Below, piece by piece: positions 30,968-44,215 of a DNA stretch of 64,000 nt (the stretch's first letter is position 1; each line of letters begins with the position of its first letter). Position numbers and translations under genes: made by a program. Location: assembly GCA_907163375.1 (NCBI GenBank), contig CAJQUW010016939.1:10001-74000 (forward strand). The letters run 5' to 3'. The notes under the pieces were generated by a model. It saw only the letters and a program-made list of their open reading frames with translations, was not told where the DNA came from and searched no databases. This stretch comes from Prostheceraeus crozeri. Taxonomy: Eukaryota; Platyhelminthes; Polycladida; Euryleptidae.

Positions 30968-33333
30968 TTACGATGGATATTGCGAATTTTACTGTAAGAA
31001 AAGCCCTGTCATTGGAATGTGACTATGTATAGTGTATACATGTATAAGTCGGAAGAATTTTTTAATGTCTAACAATGACTGCAAATAATTATTGTTCAAC
31101 AGTTGCCCTAGCTTTTTTTACGAGATCTTGATTTCAAGATAATCAACAGAACATAGATCATAATTATTATGTTGTACACGATGCTGCTTTCAATCATAAA
31201 ATATAACTTCGTGCTTGAGAAATCTATATTATACGTAGATCTATATAGATATTATCTATATAGAAATCTATAACAATATCTTTAGCATGAATAACAGTTG
31301 CCATCAAAATGATGAAAAATGATAAAACCGATAATCGCTTACCTAATGCTCATAAAAGATAGATATGTGGTAATAAAAATTAGCAAAATGGTCAGTGCCA
31401 CATTGATACTTGGCATGAGCTTCTAGTTATGGTTCTTCTAAATCTTGCGTTTCGTGTTCGTCGTCACTATTGTAGCTGTTGTAACTGCATTACTGTTGTG
31501 CTTCAATTTCTTAGTTTTCGTATTCTACTTCATCATTGATGTACACGTCTGTATTTCATCACTAAAAATTCGAGATAGTTAAAGCACAAGCAAGAAAATT
31601 AATTCATGAGAACTTGCTCTTTGGTTACAAAAAAATTATGTAACCCGCTGGTTATATTCAATAAAATATACTAGTCGGGTCAGATGCCCTTCCTGCCGAC
31701 TTCCAATGACTTGAAGACTCGACAAAAGATCCCTTGGCCAAGAACTTCTCCACTATTCAAGAGAGACTACTGATTAATAAAAGAATGTTCCTTAATTTCA
31801 TTTGTAAAGTAATCAAATTATTAACTAACAGTGTCTATGAGAGACGTCGCTACATTTTTTGCGATTCTATTTTTATGATGCAGTACTAAGTATACATTTA
31901 GTGCATCCGATCTACTGGCATGTTGTTATGCACTATCGACCTTTTCATTCTTTCATTTAAGCCCAGCATATGGAAGGATTTCTTTTAGTTCTTGAATCTC
32001 ATCAATGTGTCAAATATTAAGTTCGATTAAATGTAGGCCTACACTTAATATATTTGTGCGATCATCGCCTGTAAGAAAATGTTGGAGTTTTTTAAATGGA
32101 CATTTAATTCTCCAAAAGTAATGAGATCTGAAAAGAATGCTGGTAAAAGTGGTTATTGCATTAATACTCGTCTTAATGAACATGCGAAAGTTGTTCAATG
32201 TTTCTACGATAATGTTGCAAACAATGAAGTGATTACCCCTATACTATGGTACAGTGGCATTATAATTTGGACATAAATTACCACATTCTGCATGTAATAT
32301 TAGCTTTACTTACCTTTCTACTCATTAATATGACAAAAACATGTTTTATGTTTTCTGTTGAGAAATGTGTTTTGAAAATTTAGCCGTTTGAAAATGCTAC
32401 TAGCAATTGTAAAAACCACCAGCTGTGATAAATTACAATAAGGCCCATAATTTTATTTGCAGTTTGTGATAAAAATCATCTTTTGAGTTTGCTGTCAATA
32501 TTTTTAAGTATTGATGTTAATAGCCTCCCTAAGAGCCAGCATTCTATGAATTCTAGATGTTCTCTAGATGTTATTACCTACATGTATATATAACAGATTT
32601 CGAATTGTTACGTATTTGGATTGGAAATTATTTTCAATCTGGTGACTCAGTGTTGAATTCATCAATGAGAATTGGTAATGGACTAACTGCTACCTTAACT
32701 GCAAAGTGTGCTGTTTGCTCCTTCGTACCATGCAATAGAAGCAGTCTAGCCTCGAAGCGCTTTAAACACGCGTTTGCACTTGCCGTCTTTGCAGCCTTAT
32801 TATAAGTTTCTGGGACTCTCCATCGATTAATGACACATGCTCATGTACTTGTTTATGTTTGTGCAAAGCTCATCAATCGCCTGTATTTGCATTTGAACAA
32901 CGGACGGTGCAGTTTTTAATTGGATTCAAAGTTCAACTTCTTCGTTCATGGAGATCATTGATTGAAGTCAGCATAATAATAGAAGTGTGATTTAGTCGGA
33001 TGCTTGATATACTTGACTGAAGATGGTTTAATGCTGATATACATGTAGTTTGTTACATTAGGCATCAATTCAACATATCATACACAATCGTGCAGTGTAG
33101 TATTTTGCCAATTCCGAAAATAGATGTCCTCCTTTTGGTTCATTACCGTCATATTTCTCTGGTTTGGTTTTCAAAAGAGGTCATTTCATCATCTTTGTGT
33201 GCGAAATACCCCTTGTATACGCAGATGAAAACCATAGTATGTTATTATTAGATATTCATGTTTTCATATTTTTTCATTATGATTTGGATATCAACTGCAC
33301 TTTCAGTGACACGCTGCATCGTCTTCCTTTCAG
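30968..33333. other. AT-rich non-coding, nothing recognised
   Basis: Only short open frames; a TAGGCCTA-type word near 32034. No element ends identified. Confidence 0.5.
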
Positions 33334-33423
33334 GAGGCGCTGGTTCACCTCGGTGGTGTAATTAGTCTCTCTGAATTTCAAGATGCAGTTCTACGATCAA
33401 TCAACATCGTCCTTCCCAATAGC
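33334..33423 (+). CDS. Candidate host coding exon 1 of 2
   Basis: A 90-base segment between CCTTTCAG and GTAAGT, open with no stop (30 codons, phase 0 at both ends), reading EALVHLGGVISLSEFQDAVL and on. The next candidate exon continues in phase after an 85-bp intron. No family recognised. Surrounding frames are broken, which makes this open, splice-flanked pair stand out. Confidence 0.45.
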
Positions 33424-33508
33424 GTAAGTTTGGCGGCATAAATTTTGCTAAGCATTTAGCGCATAATCGCTCTAGTGATAAAATCCATGCTCTTGTTATT
33501 GATATCAG

Positions 33509-33769
33509 GATGTCCTCACCGATGTTCTTCAACTTGCGGGTGTCCGTTTGGATAAGTATTGCGATGGCTCGGACCCGAACCTGACTCAGGTTGAGGCATT
33601 TAACAGTTGTCCAAATGAATATCCTGCAAAGATGTTGAATGACCTTATCATAGCGGTCATTCCGGAGTCATATTTTTACCGAACTTCCACACCTAGCACA
33701 GGAATAACCATCACAGAAACGTGGGGTTGCTCAATAAAAATTGGTAAAATATATAAAAGAGCAAAATGA
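33509..33769 (+). CDS. Candidate host coding exon 2 of 2
   Basis: Follows TTGATATCAG and opens in phase with the previous exon: DVLTDVLQLAGVRLDKYC, then a segment with a second Cys, NDLIIAVIPESYF, and ITITETWGCSI near the end. It stops at 33769, or could be spliced at a GTAAAA at 33744. Mixed hydrophobic/polar composition with three Cys suggests a folded, possibly extracellular domain, but I do not recognise it. Confidence 0.45.
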   Translation, partial: DVLTDVLQLAGVRLDKYCDGSDPNLTQVEAFNSCPNEYPAKMLNDLIIAVIPESYFYRTSTPSTGITITETWGCSIKIGKIYKRAK

Positions 33770-33819
33770 AAATAGCAGATTTTCTAAACTTACCAAGCTG
33801 TCCCTTGTCACTAAGCTGT

Positions 33820-34607
33820 TCACAGACCTCTTCTCTTAAAAGTAGCAAGATTGTAGTGGTATGGGAAGTGGTCTAGAGAAGATGTTTCCAAAGTTGTGTC
33901 GTGCGGACAAAAACAGTTTTCGAATGATTTACTGTGCGCTTGCATTTCAAGCTCACATGATATCACGTTCGTTTTCTGATTCTGTGTGTGATTCTGGAGA
34001 AGATCTAGATAAGCATTCCTCAATACAGAGCTGCTTCTACCGAAATAGCATCTGTAGAAGAGACTGAGTAAAGCTACATCCTGTCTGACGGAGAACGGCT
34101 GCAAATCGGCAGTGATAGTGAGTTTATCATCCATTAGATTCTTGAAGCGTTCCTCAACCCCGTCGTGAAGGTAAATAGGTGTTTGCGGTTTGCTAGCCCA
34201 TTGACGGTAGCAAAAATCCATCAGTGAATATCATGGTAAACTTATAGATATACCAGTTAGTCTGTGGAGGAAGATAGCTGCTGGCACGGTAGAGGCAACG
34301 AATGGGTTGTGCTGCCTTCTTGATGATTGGTGCGGTTTCCATGACAAGCAGTTGGTAGCCGCAAATCCAAGAAAGGAAATTGAATCTTACGGGAACTGGA
34401 GGTGGAATTTGACATCCATCGTCCAATGTCTTCTTCGCAAACTTCTCGTGGAAGAAGTTTGGTGCAAATGATGTTACCATCGATCCTGACTTTATCATGA
34501 CGAAGTGCTGGGATGAAGGAGTGATATGAAATGAGTTTGTTTACAAGTAACTGTGGTGGCACCTGGAGAAGTGGTGCCGATGGGAAAACTGACTTTTGGC
34601 TATCCAC
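33820..34607 (-). pseudogene. LINE RT C-terminal fragment
   Basis: Across shifted frames it reads IRCLYRASSYLPPQTNWYIY, then DLQPFSVRQDVALLSLFYRC, and ends YNLATFKRR. These are the usual thumb-to-C-terminus landmarks of LINEs in the CR1/jockey group (YKS.IRP..EY, LSHRRDVA.L.LFYRY, FK..V). At least three frames are needed to follow it. Confidence 0.65.
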
Positions 34608-35958
34608 TCAACATCAGAAGCTAGACCCTAACTTTGACATTGAACTGAGCATCATTTGGAGTCATCAACCTTGTCCTAGAAAAACTCTTCACACGACTGC
34701 GGAATTCCAGAGATTTATCAGCGGGTTTTAGACCCCAAGCGTTTTAGTGTAGTAGCGTCAGCAGCCATATTCAAATATTGCCGCTTAGGTAGTCACAACA
34801 CTCTACCAGGCGCGTCCCAGTCTGATGCATTTTCTTAGATTTGACGTGATTGGATAAATAGATTCTACATTAATAGCACATTCATAGATTGATATAATTT
34901 AGCAATTGCCCGGTATAGTAATAGGCCTTAAATATCGAAGTGGATGTGAGCATTGATTCTAGTCTACATACATACGTGCATGTATATATGTATTAATAGT
35001 ATAACTGGGCTCAGTGGTTTCAATTTTTCGCTCTCTATGGTCTACATGGAAGATGATAATTCTGTGACATATTCATGAAATAATTTTTAAAATTGCTTCT
35101 CGCATTAAATTTATGAAGCGCCGAAATTCTATCAATTACTGTCACTGGACTGTTTCGGAACCAACGCATTATCGGTGTTATCACTCCAAAAATGATTTTG
35201 ATAAAAATTTGCTGACAGGCTAAATTTCGCCATCTTGCATAAAATGTTTTGTTTCGAATATCAGGCCATGACTTTTTCTAGACCAAATGAATTTGAAAAT
35301 AGTGCATAACGGAATTTAGTATCGATGCCAATTTAGATTGAGTACATATTCCATACTAGGATAACATTTCGATGAAATTTGAGTTTCACTTTCTTTTCCT
35401 TTTCTGTTTTGTGCTACATTGATCAAGGAAAAACATTCATGCGTTTATGTAGCTCTTTACATGCATTTACTTAATGGTATGAAAAGAAGTGTGCTGAACA
35501 AGGAACCCGGAGTTGAAATTTAATGGAAATATGACACCTCTGACTACATTGAACTTGCCTCTTACATCAACGTTTATTGCTGATATGTCACAGAGACGGA
35601 AGAGAGATCAGTTAAAGTTTTCAGAACATTGTAACATCTAATGCAGCAATTCCGTTTAATAATGAGTACATATTTGATTGTCAGTGTATTGATAAAAAAA
35701 TATTTAAATGCTATGTCGACACAAACTATCATTTCTTATCGTGACTCACAGGCGGTTATGCGGTTATACGGCGATATTTATCCTCTACAATCTCAATCAG
35801 CGTCTTTTGTCTATCATATTCCAACACTTTTCAATACTTTTCTTCAATATTTACCATCGCAATTCATCTCAAGTTAGCTGTCTACATGTACTCCGTAAAA
35901 TGAGAATATGTAGGGATTTTCTCGGGTGCTTTATATTTCTCAAGTATGTGGTCCATTA
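34608..35958. other. Non-coding, nothing supportable
   Basis: No coherent coding or element ends seen. It may include a decayed 5' extension of the LINE fragment. Confidence 0.4.
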
Positions 35959-35966
35959 GTCAGACT

Positions 35967-37724
35967 CAGAGTAGGAACCGGGCCTACTTTTGAGGCCAAA
36001 ACCCGCTAGCACTTTATTTCAGGCCCGTTATGATAAAATCGATAGATGTATGTAGTGCATTGATTAAATTGTTAATTAATGACTTGATCATCATGTTTGT
36101 ACTGGTCGAAGAATGAACACTGAATGGGTGAAAGTTGACGTGAAAGAGCGTCTAATTTCAATACCTTAGGCTGCTCACGAGAAAAAGTAAGAAAGAATGG
36201 GATGAAGCTGAAAAAAGAAATTAACTGTTAAGAAGCAATGTGAAAGACTATTGGGACGGAGAACATGCGAAACTTGTGCATTAGAGTTGCTGCCAGTAGT
36301 AGGCTTTTGTAAAATCTAACTGAATATGTCCATTGTAGCACTTCAGAATCTGAAAGTTTTAACTTGTTGAATCATGCGACAAATTCGGCAGGATTATTGA
36401 AAATTTAACGGATTTTGATATGTCGGCGGGGTTTTTAAAAATCGGCCGGGGGATTTTTTTGGCTTGAATAGGAACACTGATGTACATCATACCATACATT
36501 GTAACTAAAGTTTATAAATTTCTAAAACAATTCTCGTTTGGTATTTCATCTCTCATGAAATTGTGTGATCTGAATAATCATATGAATAGTTTTAACGTTA
36601 CACGCTTGCTATGACTAAGTATGTGACTGACAACAACGCAGAAAAATACTTTCCGTATCATTTTAAAATAATGTAAATTTTATCTACAAATTGGAATTAT
36701 TAAGGCCTAATTTATACATAATATTGATATTATAACCTTGTTGAGAGCGCAAAAATAAATCCTATGAAACTTTAGTAATCCATGTGCTATGTCCAAACTA
36801 TCTTCATGACAGATAGATTCCATAAACTTTTGAAGCTGCTATGGATAAATAACTGAAGTTTTAAACTTACCAAAGCGTCACTTTTTCTGAAATTGTAGTT
36901 TTGCTCGCTGGTCTACAGTCCCAAATAATATACTGCGAAGGAATTGTTAAAATAATGAATTCGTCCATGACTGGAGCAATCAAAAAGTTAGAAATATTGC
37001 ACCGAAGAAGGATGAAAAACGAAGGATCACTGAATAAGACAGCAACAAAAATTCTCTATTTGCAGTCTTTACACCTCAGCATGTAATCTCTCTGTCGGAA
37101 TTCGCGCTTTTAGTTATGGACCGTCACACAAATACTTTCACAGATGTGGAATTGTTAAATGCTTTTAGGCATGGGGTAATAAGCACGCTTTAACAGCTGG
37201 CTTGTCATGCAAGCTGCATACACAGACTGATGGGAATTTCTAACTCATTCAAACAATGATCTGTTTGTATGTCTTTCCCTTCTCCATCTCTGGCTTTCAT
37301 ATCTAATCACGGTTTGATCAAAAGATGGCTATCAGCGGCCACTTTTTTCCTTAAGACAAGTTGCGTAACGCAGCAAGTGGTTCCGCTACAAACTGCGAAT
37401 GAGAGTCTTTAGTAAACAAAAGAGTTGTACACATCTCCTCCATCGTGAGCTATGTGGCCGCAAATTCCTTTAAGTGGATGTCATCCATGGCACCCGATTC
37501 GTGCGACACACTTGCAGAGATTGATTTAGGAAGTCACTCGCTGCCATTTGACAAAACCAAATCAGAAGGAAATTGGAAAATGGTCACAATTTCATTTATG
37601 TTCTGATTAAACTTCAAGCCGATGCACCAAAATTTCAGGCCCAGGCCCGGGCGAGTGTCCCAATTACTGGCCCAAGCCAGGCCCGGCCCATCCCGTTCTC
37701 AAGACCGGCCCGGTTCCAACTCTA
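35967..37724. mobile_element. hAT element with 8-bp target duplication
   Basis: Left end CAGAGTAGGAACCGGGCC; right end (reverse complement) TAGAGTTGGAACCGGGCC. The flanking GTCAGACT at 35959-35966 and 37725-37732 is a perfect 8-bp duplication. GGCCCGG-type strings cluster inside the right end, as subterminal transposase sites do. 1758 bp with no recognisable transposase, so probably a non-autonomous derivative. Its ends resemble those of the element at 50629-51766. Confidence 0.88.
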
Positions 37725-38592
37725 GTCAGACTTTTTTAAGGCGTTCTATTTTATGAAAAACTGCAGCTAGCTTTCACATGGTTCTATGTTGAGATCATTG
37801 AAAAAATGTCGTTTTATACATCGTGAATCTTACTAATTATTGGGAAGAGTCCACACTCGAAAATCTATCATGTTTGCTTTTTCGTCTTTTTCGCTGCATT
37901 TAATCTTATCTAAAACGATTTTATATACTGGGGAAAGTAGAGTTTTGGGGTCTGTTTATTTGCCGCCTGTGTGGACAAAGCCGAACATGAGGTGTTTACG
38001 TAGCTGATTCTTCATTTTCTCATTCACTAACTTCTTGTGGTATTTAGCCCAGTGACCCATTTTAATTACGGGCACTTGCTTACGCCGGCTTTAAAAACGT
38101 CCGATTTACCTTGTGTTATTTTGCATTGCCTGTATTTGAGATGTGCAGACTGCAGAATGCCATCCATATCGTATATGGATGGGAATTTTTTTCGAACACG
38201 ATGTCACTAACTAAGGTTTACTTTAGTTTGAAAACCTGCTGAATTATACGTGTAATGTCATCATATTGTCTATACTTTGTGTACCCTTTGAGATATCTTA
38301 ATCAAGAAAAATTTCATCGTTGCTTCCCTGCACCCATAAGTAATGATGACAAATTGATGGGATTATGTACAAATCAAGATGAAGCAGCTATATGATAAAT
38401 CTCTCTCCCACAGTACTTACAGCAGCACAGCATACGGTGATCCCATCGCATGCATACTCTTCACTCTAAACCCATTCATACAAAGGTAGATTGCTGAGTA
38501 ATACCAAACAAAATCTACAAAATAATAATGAATGAGGAGAATGCGTCATAATTGTCATTCTTGCAAAATACCGATTAGATTTGATAGATTTG

Positions 38593-38705
38593 AGCTATAA
38601 GTCATAAGTCATAAATGTTTATTCTTAAATATACAGAAAACGCAAAGCGATGGCCGCAAGGGCACTTACAAGTAAGCGTTGATAACACGTGCAACATATG
38701 TATAC
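38593..38705 (-). mobile_element. LINE 3' tail remnant
   Basis: On the - strand, a GTGCCCTTGCGGCCATCGC-type 3' UTR string, a stretch with TATTTAAGAATAAAC, and a short (ATGACTT)n tail, the usual look of a truncated CR1/L2-type LINE 3' end. Low information. Confidence 0.35.
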
Positions 38706-39090
38706 GCAAAGTTTAGCATCAATGAAAAATACATGAGACATATATTTACAAATTTACCGAGTGATGATGATGTACATGCACATCATAAACAAATTATATG
38801 AGACCTACATTTTTAAAAATTTTAAGAGTCATCATGATATACATCATATACCATATACAAAATACGTGAGATCTATAGGGCCTATATTTACTAATTTGAA
38901 AAGTGATGATCACGACATGATAAGAGTTCACTGGATGGGAGTCCTCACAATGGAGCAAAAGAACGTAAATGCTTAACATCTAATATAGAAATGAATGTAA
39001 CAAAATCATCTATACAAAATTTACACTTTCATGATCATGGTCACAATACATTATATGCAAATTCACTCGGATCAATGAGATTGAGACTTA

Positions 39091-39345
39091 TTGATCTTCA
39101 TTATAATGAGAAGCTGTTATATAGGTGAGACACGGAGACAACTGTCTACGAGAGTGACAGTACATTTGAAAGGCAAGCCTACGCCAACTGAAATCACCCA
39201 CCACCCGCATGAGGCAAGCTTAATGGACTTCAAGGTCATCTTTAAAACAGCTCACACTCGCATCGCTGAAACACTGTGCATCAAATCAACCAGTGCCCAC
39301 CTAATTAATGAGAACTGTTCATCAATTCCGCTGCACATGTTCTAA
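39091..39345 (+). pseudogene. Penelope-like element GIY-YIG endonuclease fragment
   Basis: Residues 9-84 of this frame read CYIGETRRQLSTRVTVHLKG, then a THHPHEASLMDFKVI segment, RIAETLCIKS and LINENC. They follow the order of the Penelope-type GIY-YIG domain: YIGET.R.L..R, an H..H stretch, R..E.L.I and a final LN.. . The reverse transcriptase that should precede it is absent, so this is the 3' remnant of a truncated copy. Confidence 0.7.
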
Positions 39346-39480
39346 TTTTAGCTTTTTTTCCAACTGTTTTAAGTGAGTTGTGTTGTGACCATGCAGTTTG
39401 TGTATAACCCTTTGTTTCCTCTGATTGTATTGTCCTGAAGATGAGTTTTTAATAAACTCGAAATCGATTGACAACATGGT
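39346..39480 (+). mobile_element. Penelope-like 3' UTR with hairpin
   Basis: After the GIY-YIG stop, CCTGAAGATGAGTTT and AAACTCGAAAT form a 6-bp stem (39443-39448 with 39454-39459) enclosing AATAAA. Penelope-like 3' regions often carry such a CTGA...GAAA hairpin, reminiscent of hammerhead ribozyme cores. Confidence 0.45.
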
Positions 39481-39599
39481 CGTCTTTTCCTGCACAATGA
39501 GAATCATCTTCAATATGGAATGTAGGAATGTATCTAAATAAAATTTATCATAAGGTATAAAATGCACTTGTCAAATAATTTTATACGAAATCACATATT

Positions 39600-40600
39600 A
39601 GCAGTCACAGTATGAGCAAAATTCACTTAGATCAACTGATTTGAGTCTTTTCTTGAACATCACGAAGGTTGGAGCTTTCACTATTGAATCGTTCAATGAA
39701 TTCCATATTTTAATGACGCGAAAGAAAAACAATCCACTGAGATAGTTCGAATTAACTTTTAAGACTGGCACAATCTGACAGCTGTTACGTGATTCGAAAC
39801 ATTACGTGATTATGAAATCGGTCTTTTAAATTGGATCTGATATGTTGATGTCAGAACTGGAAATAGCAATGAGTCGGACCATCGCAGAAAAAAGAAGCAA
39901 TATTTACAAATATGGAATCATATCCTGAACTCTCTTTAATCACTTCAATCAACCTTCAGCTCAACGCAAGAAACAAAAGAATCTTGAAGCTGAGACATGC
40001 TATCTTGGCTTCAGTTATTATGACAAGAAGCTCGATCAAATAAAGCACAACAAGATAATGAAAGTCATTAACAGAAAAAATGTCATAATGATAAAATAAC
40101 TCTGTAATGGTCCTGAAAGAAGACAGCCAATAAACAAAATGAAAGTTCTTTGGTTCAGTAAGGCAGGTCTGCGCTCCATCTCCTACACTTCAATCCACGA
40201 TCATTGTTGATTTCGGCGCTGAATGAAAAATATTGAATGCGAAGGGCATTTAGAAGCAATTAACAGAAGGATATGCACGTAAATTGTGCACCTGCTGGTC
40301 TGCAGCTCCTGCGCATTTGAAGATCGCGGACTGGATGAAATTATCGATGAGATGATGCATGATTTCATAATCTATCGTAGGTAATAAGCAAAATGTGAAA
40401 TGTTGGAAAATGTTTGTTCTCATTTCGTATTTTCTACAATCTTGTTACATAAAATTCAGTCGTTTTCATTGTTAAACTTCATAATAATATAATTTTTTTA
40501 TCTTTGCATGCAAAACAAAGTTTGCGAATCGAATTGGTGAAGCATCTTTACTTGAAGATCACATAAGAAGCTTTTCAAGGAATTATGAATGGTATTCCAA
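39600..40600. other. AT-rich non-coding, nothing recognised
   Basis: No coherent frame or element ends. Confidence 0.4.
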
Positions 40601-43082
40601 ATGTCATTTGTAGGGGTGTAAATCGGTCGATTATTGACACGTCAGAGCGATAATCGGTAATCGGCTGATTAATGACCGATTAGTCACTAATAGGCCGATT
40701 ATTTGCCGATTAGTGGACTTCTGAATATTTTTGTAAATTTTCATCAAAATTCAGTGACTGATTGCGTGATGAGATATCAAATCATCTATTCTCAACGGAA
40801 TGACTTTATATAATCTTAATTAACTCTACATCAGGGCCGACAATTGACTTGAAAAAAACCGGCAAGTAGTAAGTAGTAGGGTGACCCCTCCCTCACGAAG
40901 TTAAGTTGCGGAATTCCAGTTGTGGAACATCATGGTTGCATACACAATGTCTTAAGGCTGATTTTTTTTAAAATTTACGGCAAGACACTGACTATTTGAA
41001 AGGTAGGCCTATGTCCCTCTGATACATAAGCAGGGCCCATCTGACCCTGTAGCCCACTTTTCATGCTCTCATTTAGCGACATGTTAAAGTTTTGTACTTG
41101 TACCTCAGATCGTTCAACATCATCAGAATAACTGAAAACTATTATTCAATTGATACTCAACTCCTAAAGATAGAAAAGCAACATGTTTCACTAAAAATAG
41201 CAGGTTATGAACTTCAAACGAATTGGGTTAAAACGAATGCTAAGTCAGTCATTACAGGTGCACGTATAATAGTGTTTGAAAATAACTAATAGCATATTTT
41301 CAAGTAGCATTTCTTATACTGAATATATGAATAATAAGTGGATATTGTTCCTGGTCTCACTAAAGAAGATACTTTTAGGCCTATTATAAGAAATTTGCAT
41401 TCCTACATAAAGCTGGAAAAATAAAATGAAATGGAAATTCCTCTCGCATTATCACATTATCAAAATCTCGCATTGATTTTGATGGGATTTCGACGACTTG
41501 CAACAATCCTTTGGAAAAGAATATAAGTGCAACAAATTCAGCTAATGCACGACTACATGGCAATTTATTCTATTTGTGGAAGAAAGTGAAGATTCTTAAC
41601 TAAAATCCATTGAAGAGGGATTCGTGGACTTCTTGGACATCCAATGCGGGAAGACATTTTAGACGAAATGTGTGTAAAACGAAGGCCGACTATTGTTATG
41701 GAGAAATGCTGAGTCTGATAGTTGGAATTATGTAATATCTTCGTACTGGGTATTCTTTAACAGCATTCTTGTATTTCGATATAAGCAACCTGACTATGAG
41801 GACGGAAAGTGTCATGAAGTCATCGAAGAATCTTCTTCAAAGAAATGAGAATACTTTTGCACTAAACTTGAAATTTCGTGCAAGCGGAAAATATTCCTTT
41901 TATGACAACGACAATTGCTCACATTGCGCCACCTGAGATACGTGGAAGATGGTCACAACAATCTTAGCACACTATCAACTACAACTACACAGAAAAATGA
42001 AGCGCTGTTTACCTTGTCCATATAAGGACGATGGAGAACATCACAAACTTGTAACTTATACTAGGACCCGTCTTGTCCGACGATCCCGCCAACCATGATT
42101 TCAATTCACAAAAGTATGTCACAGTTTTCTGTGTAATCATTCTTATGATGTGTGTCTCCTAATTCCAATTTGAGTTTCAAAATGCTGATAAACGAAGACC
42201 TAGAAGAAAGTTTTCCTTTCTATCTATGTCACGGGGTCAAATGGACCCTGGTTATGGAAGAACGTAAAAGGAGGGATATAGAATTCATGAGTCTTAGTCT
42301 GTGGATTCCAAAATATCCGAAATGCAAGGAGGTAGTCCATCCATCGCAAACGTCCTAATTGTATCGAGCATAATAAGATGCATGTATGCTACGCTACAGT
42401 ACGTACCCATCGGCATGCCCTGCCCATCGATTGTTGTTCGTTTCATAGACTATGTACCAAGTAAGTCTAGCTTCTGAAACTAATACATGAATCTTGTGCG
42501 AAAACAAGTTATCCAAAGAATTCTTCGGAATTCTTCCGAGAAGTCTTCGGTCCGGAAAGAATTGTGAAAATGATGAGCCAGGCCGAGGACTTTTGGGCCA
42601 CTCTGTATATTGGAATTAATATGATTAGTACACAGATGAAGAATGCAATGAATCCTACATCTGAATACATGAATTGCAAAACTGAAAGCACCGCACTTGA
42701 AAAAAGACTTATAACTCTCAAGGACAAAGCAATATGTTAAAAGATCAAAACGTTTTTTGTAAATGTTTCTGAAGAAATAATGAATTACGGTGTTTAATCA
42801 ATTTTGAGTTTTATTTGTAAGCATAATTTTAGTTGTAAATATAATTTTTCTTCAAGTATGGTAGGACGAGCTGCTATTCATTAAATGATGATTTAACAAA
42901 GGAAGCATAAAATTACACTACATCTGTATACGTTATACCACATAGAGAAATAAAACATATAATCCGAACAAAATAGGCAAAACATATCGGGTACTTGTAG
43001 AAAGGACTAGACATTATTGATTGTCGAGTGATAGGTCTTCATAAAGAAATACCGAATTACTGCTGATTGATAAAATAAAAAC

Positions 43083-44215
43083 TCAAAACTACGGAGGATA
43101 TCACGTAGTGATAAATCGTCTTATGTCACCTTGAAGCTTCGCCTTCTCCGGACAAGGTTGTAGGGCATCTTCCTTGCGGACAGCATCGGTGGGGTCACCG
43201 TCAATATCATCATCTAAAGAAGCTAGTGGATCATTTTCTTGAATACGCGAAATTCGAGGCAGGTTGTGTTAACGACGACGACGATCTATCAAACCAGGCA
43301 TCATATCTTCCAAAGCATTTCTTCGCTTTGCAATTGAAACCTTTGCTGTCTCTCCATATTTCGTTTTTCTTTTCCTTTTTCAGTCAGGCGTGCAGCCGCT
43401 CTGGCAACTAGATTTGCCCACTGTTCATTGGAGCATTTCTCCAGGCAGACTGTATACAACTCAAGAGATGATTTGAAACGGGTTCCATTTTATGATTCGT
43501 AGGAAGTTGCGAAACGGAAAACCCGTAGACTTTTTCTCGACATTGTGCACTCCATGCTGTATTCAATGTACGGACACTGTTCGATTACCTGAATTCTGTG
43601 ACAGTCATATTCATGAGGATAAAAGCTCCCTCCACCGTCGGTCCGTTACAACACATAATCGATGCCTTCATGACTGTGCACAGATTCGGATAGCGACCCA
43701 ACTTCTCAATTTCATCAGACGGTGGAAGCATAGAAATAAACAGTTTATCTGAAGTTGACTAGAATGGAAATTGACTCAAGGTCGCGGCACATCCGGGGAA
43801 CTAAGTTGGGGCATGAAGAGCCAACTTAGAACCAACTTGGAGCCAATGAAAAGCTTAGAATCGCACATGTGACTGATTCTAACCCAATAATACAGACGTT
43901 GACAAGTGTATCAAAGTGAAAATGCGTGCGATTTATGTGCCACTATTGTGCATTGCATGAAGTTTTACTTCCACTCTAGAAGTGTTATTGTTATAAATTT
44001 CTATGGGTGGAAGAGTGTCATCCGATGAATATTGCCGAGCCTTTTGAATAGCTTTCACATTGTCATTTCCAGAAACAGAGAAATATCTGATCAGGCTCGA
44101 TAGCTGTTGAACACACAGCTCTGTCCCACGATTTTCCGGGTCCAATCGTTGGAACGACTGTAAGAGATTGTTGTTGAGAGGTAACTTTTCAATTAGGTGC
44201 ACTGACGTTTGGACT
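43083..44215 (-). pseudogene. hAT transposase C-terminal remnant, split by MITE copy B
   Basis: On the - strand, HLIEKLPLNNNLLQSF leads to SSDDTLPP at the MITE border. Across the MITE the frame resumes with SDEIEKLGRYPNLCTVMKAS and CCNGPTVEGAF, the counterpart of the hAT dimerisation motif (GN.DVER.FS). Further decayed pieces show a charged tail (ARAAARLTEKGKEKRNMERQ) like that of the element at 47-48 kb. Stops and frameshifts are present. Confidence 0.75.
43729..44005. mobile_element. hAT MITE, copy B
   Basis: 277 bp, ends CATAGAAAT and ATTTCTATG, with perfect 8-bp duplication GGTGGAAG (43721-43728 and 44006-44013). It differs from copy A by a short internal duplication (CCAACTT / GAACCAACTTGGAGCC region). 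It sits in the transposase remnant of a larger hAT element. Confidence 0.93.

Noticed and set aside
38761-38979. Short open frames on both strands near 38.8 kb
   Set aside because: Low-complexity Met/His/Ile/Tyr-rich translation of AT-rich DNA; no motif.
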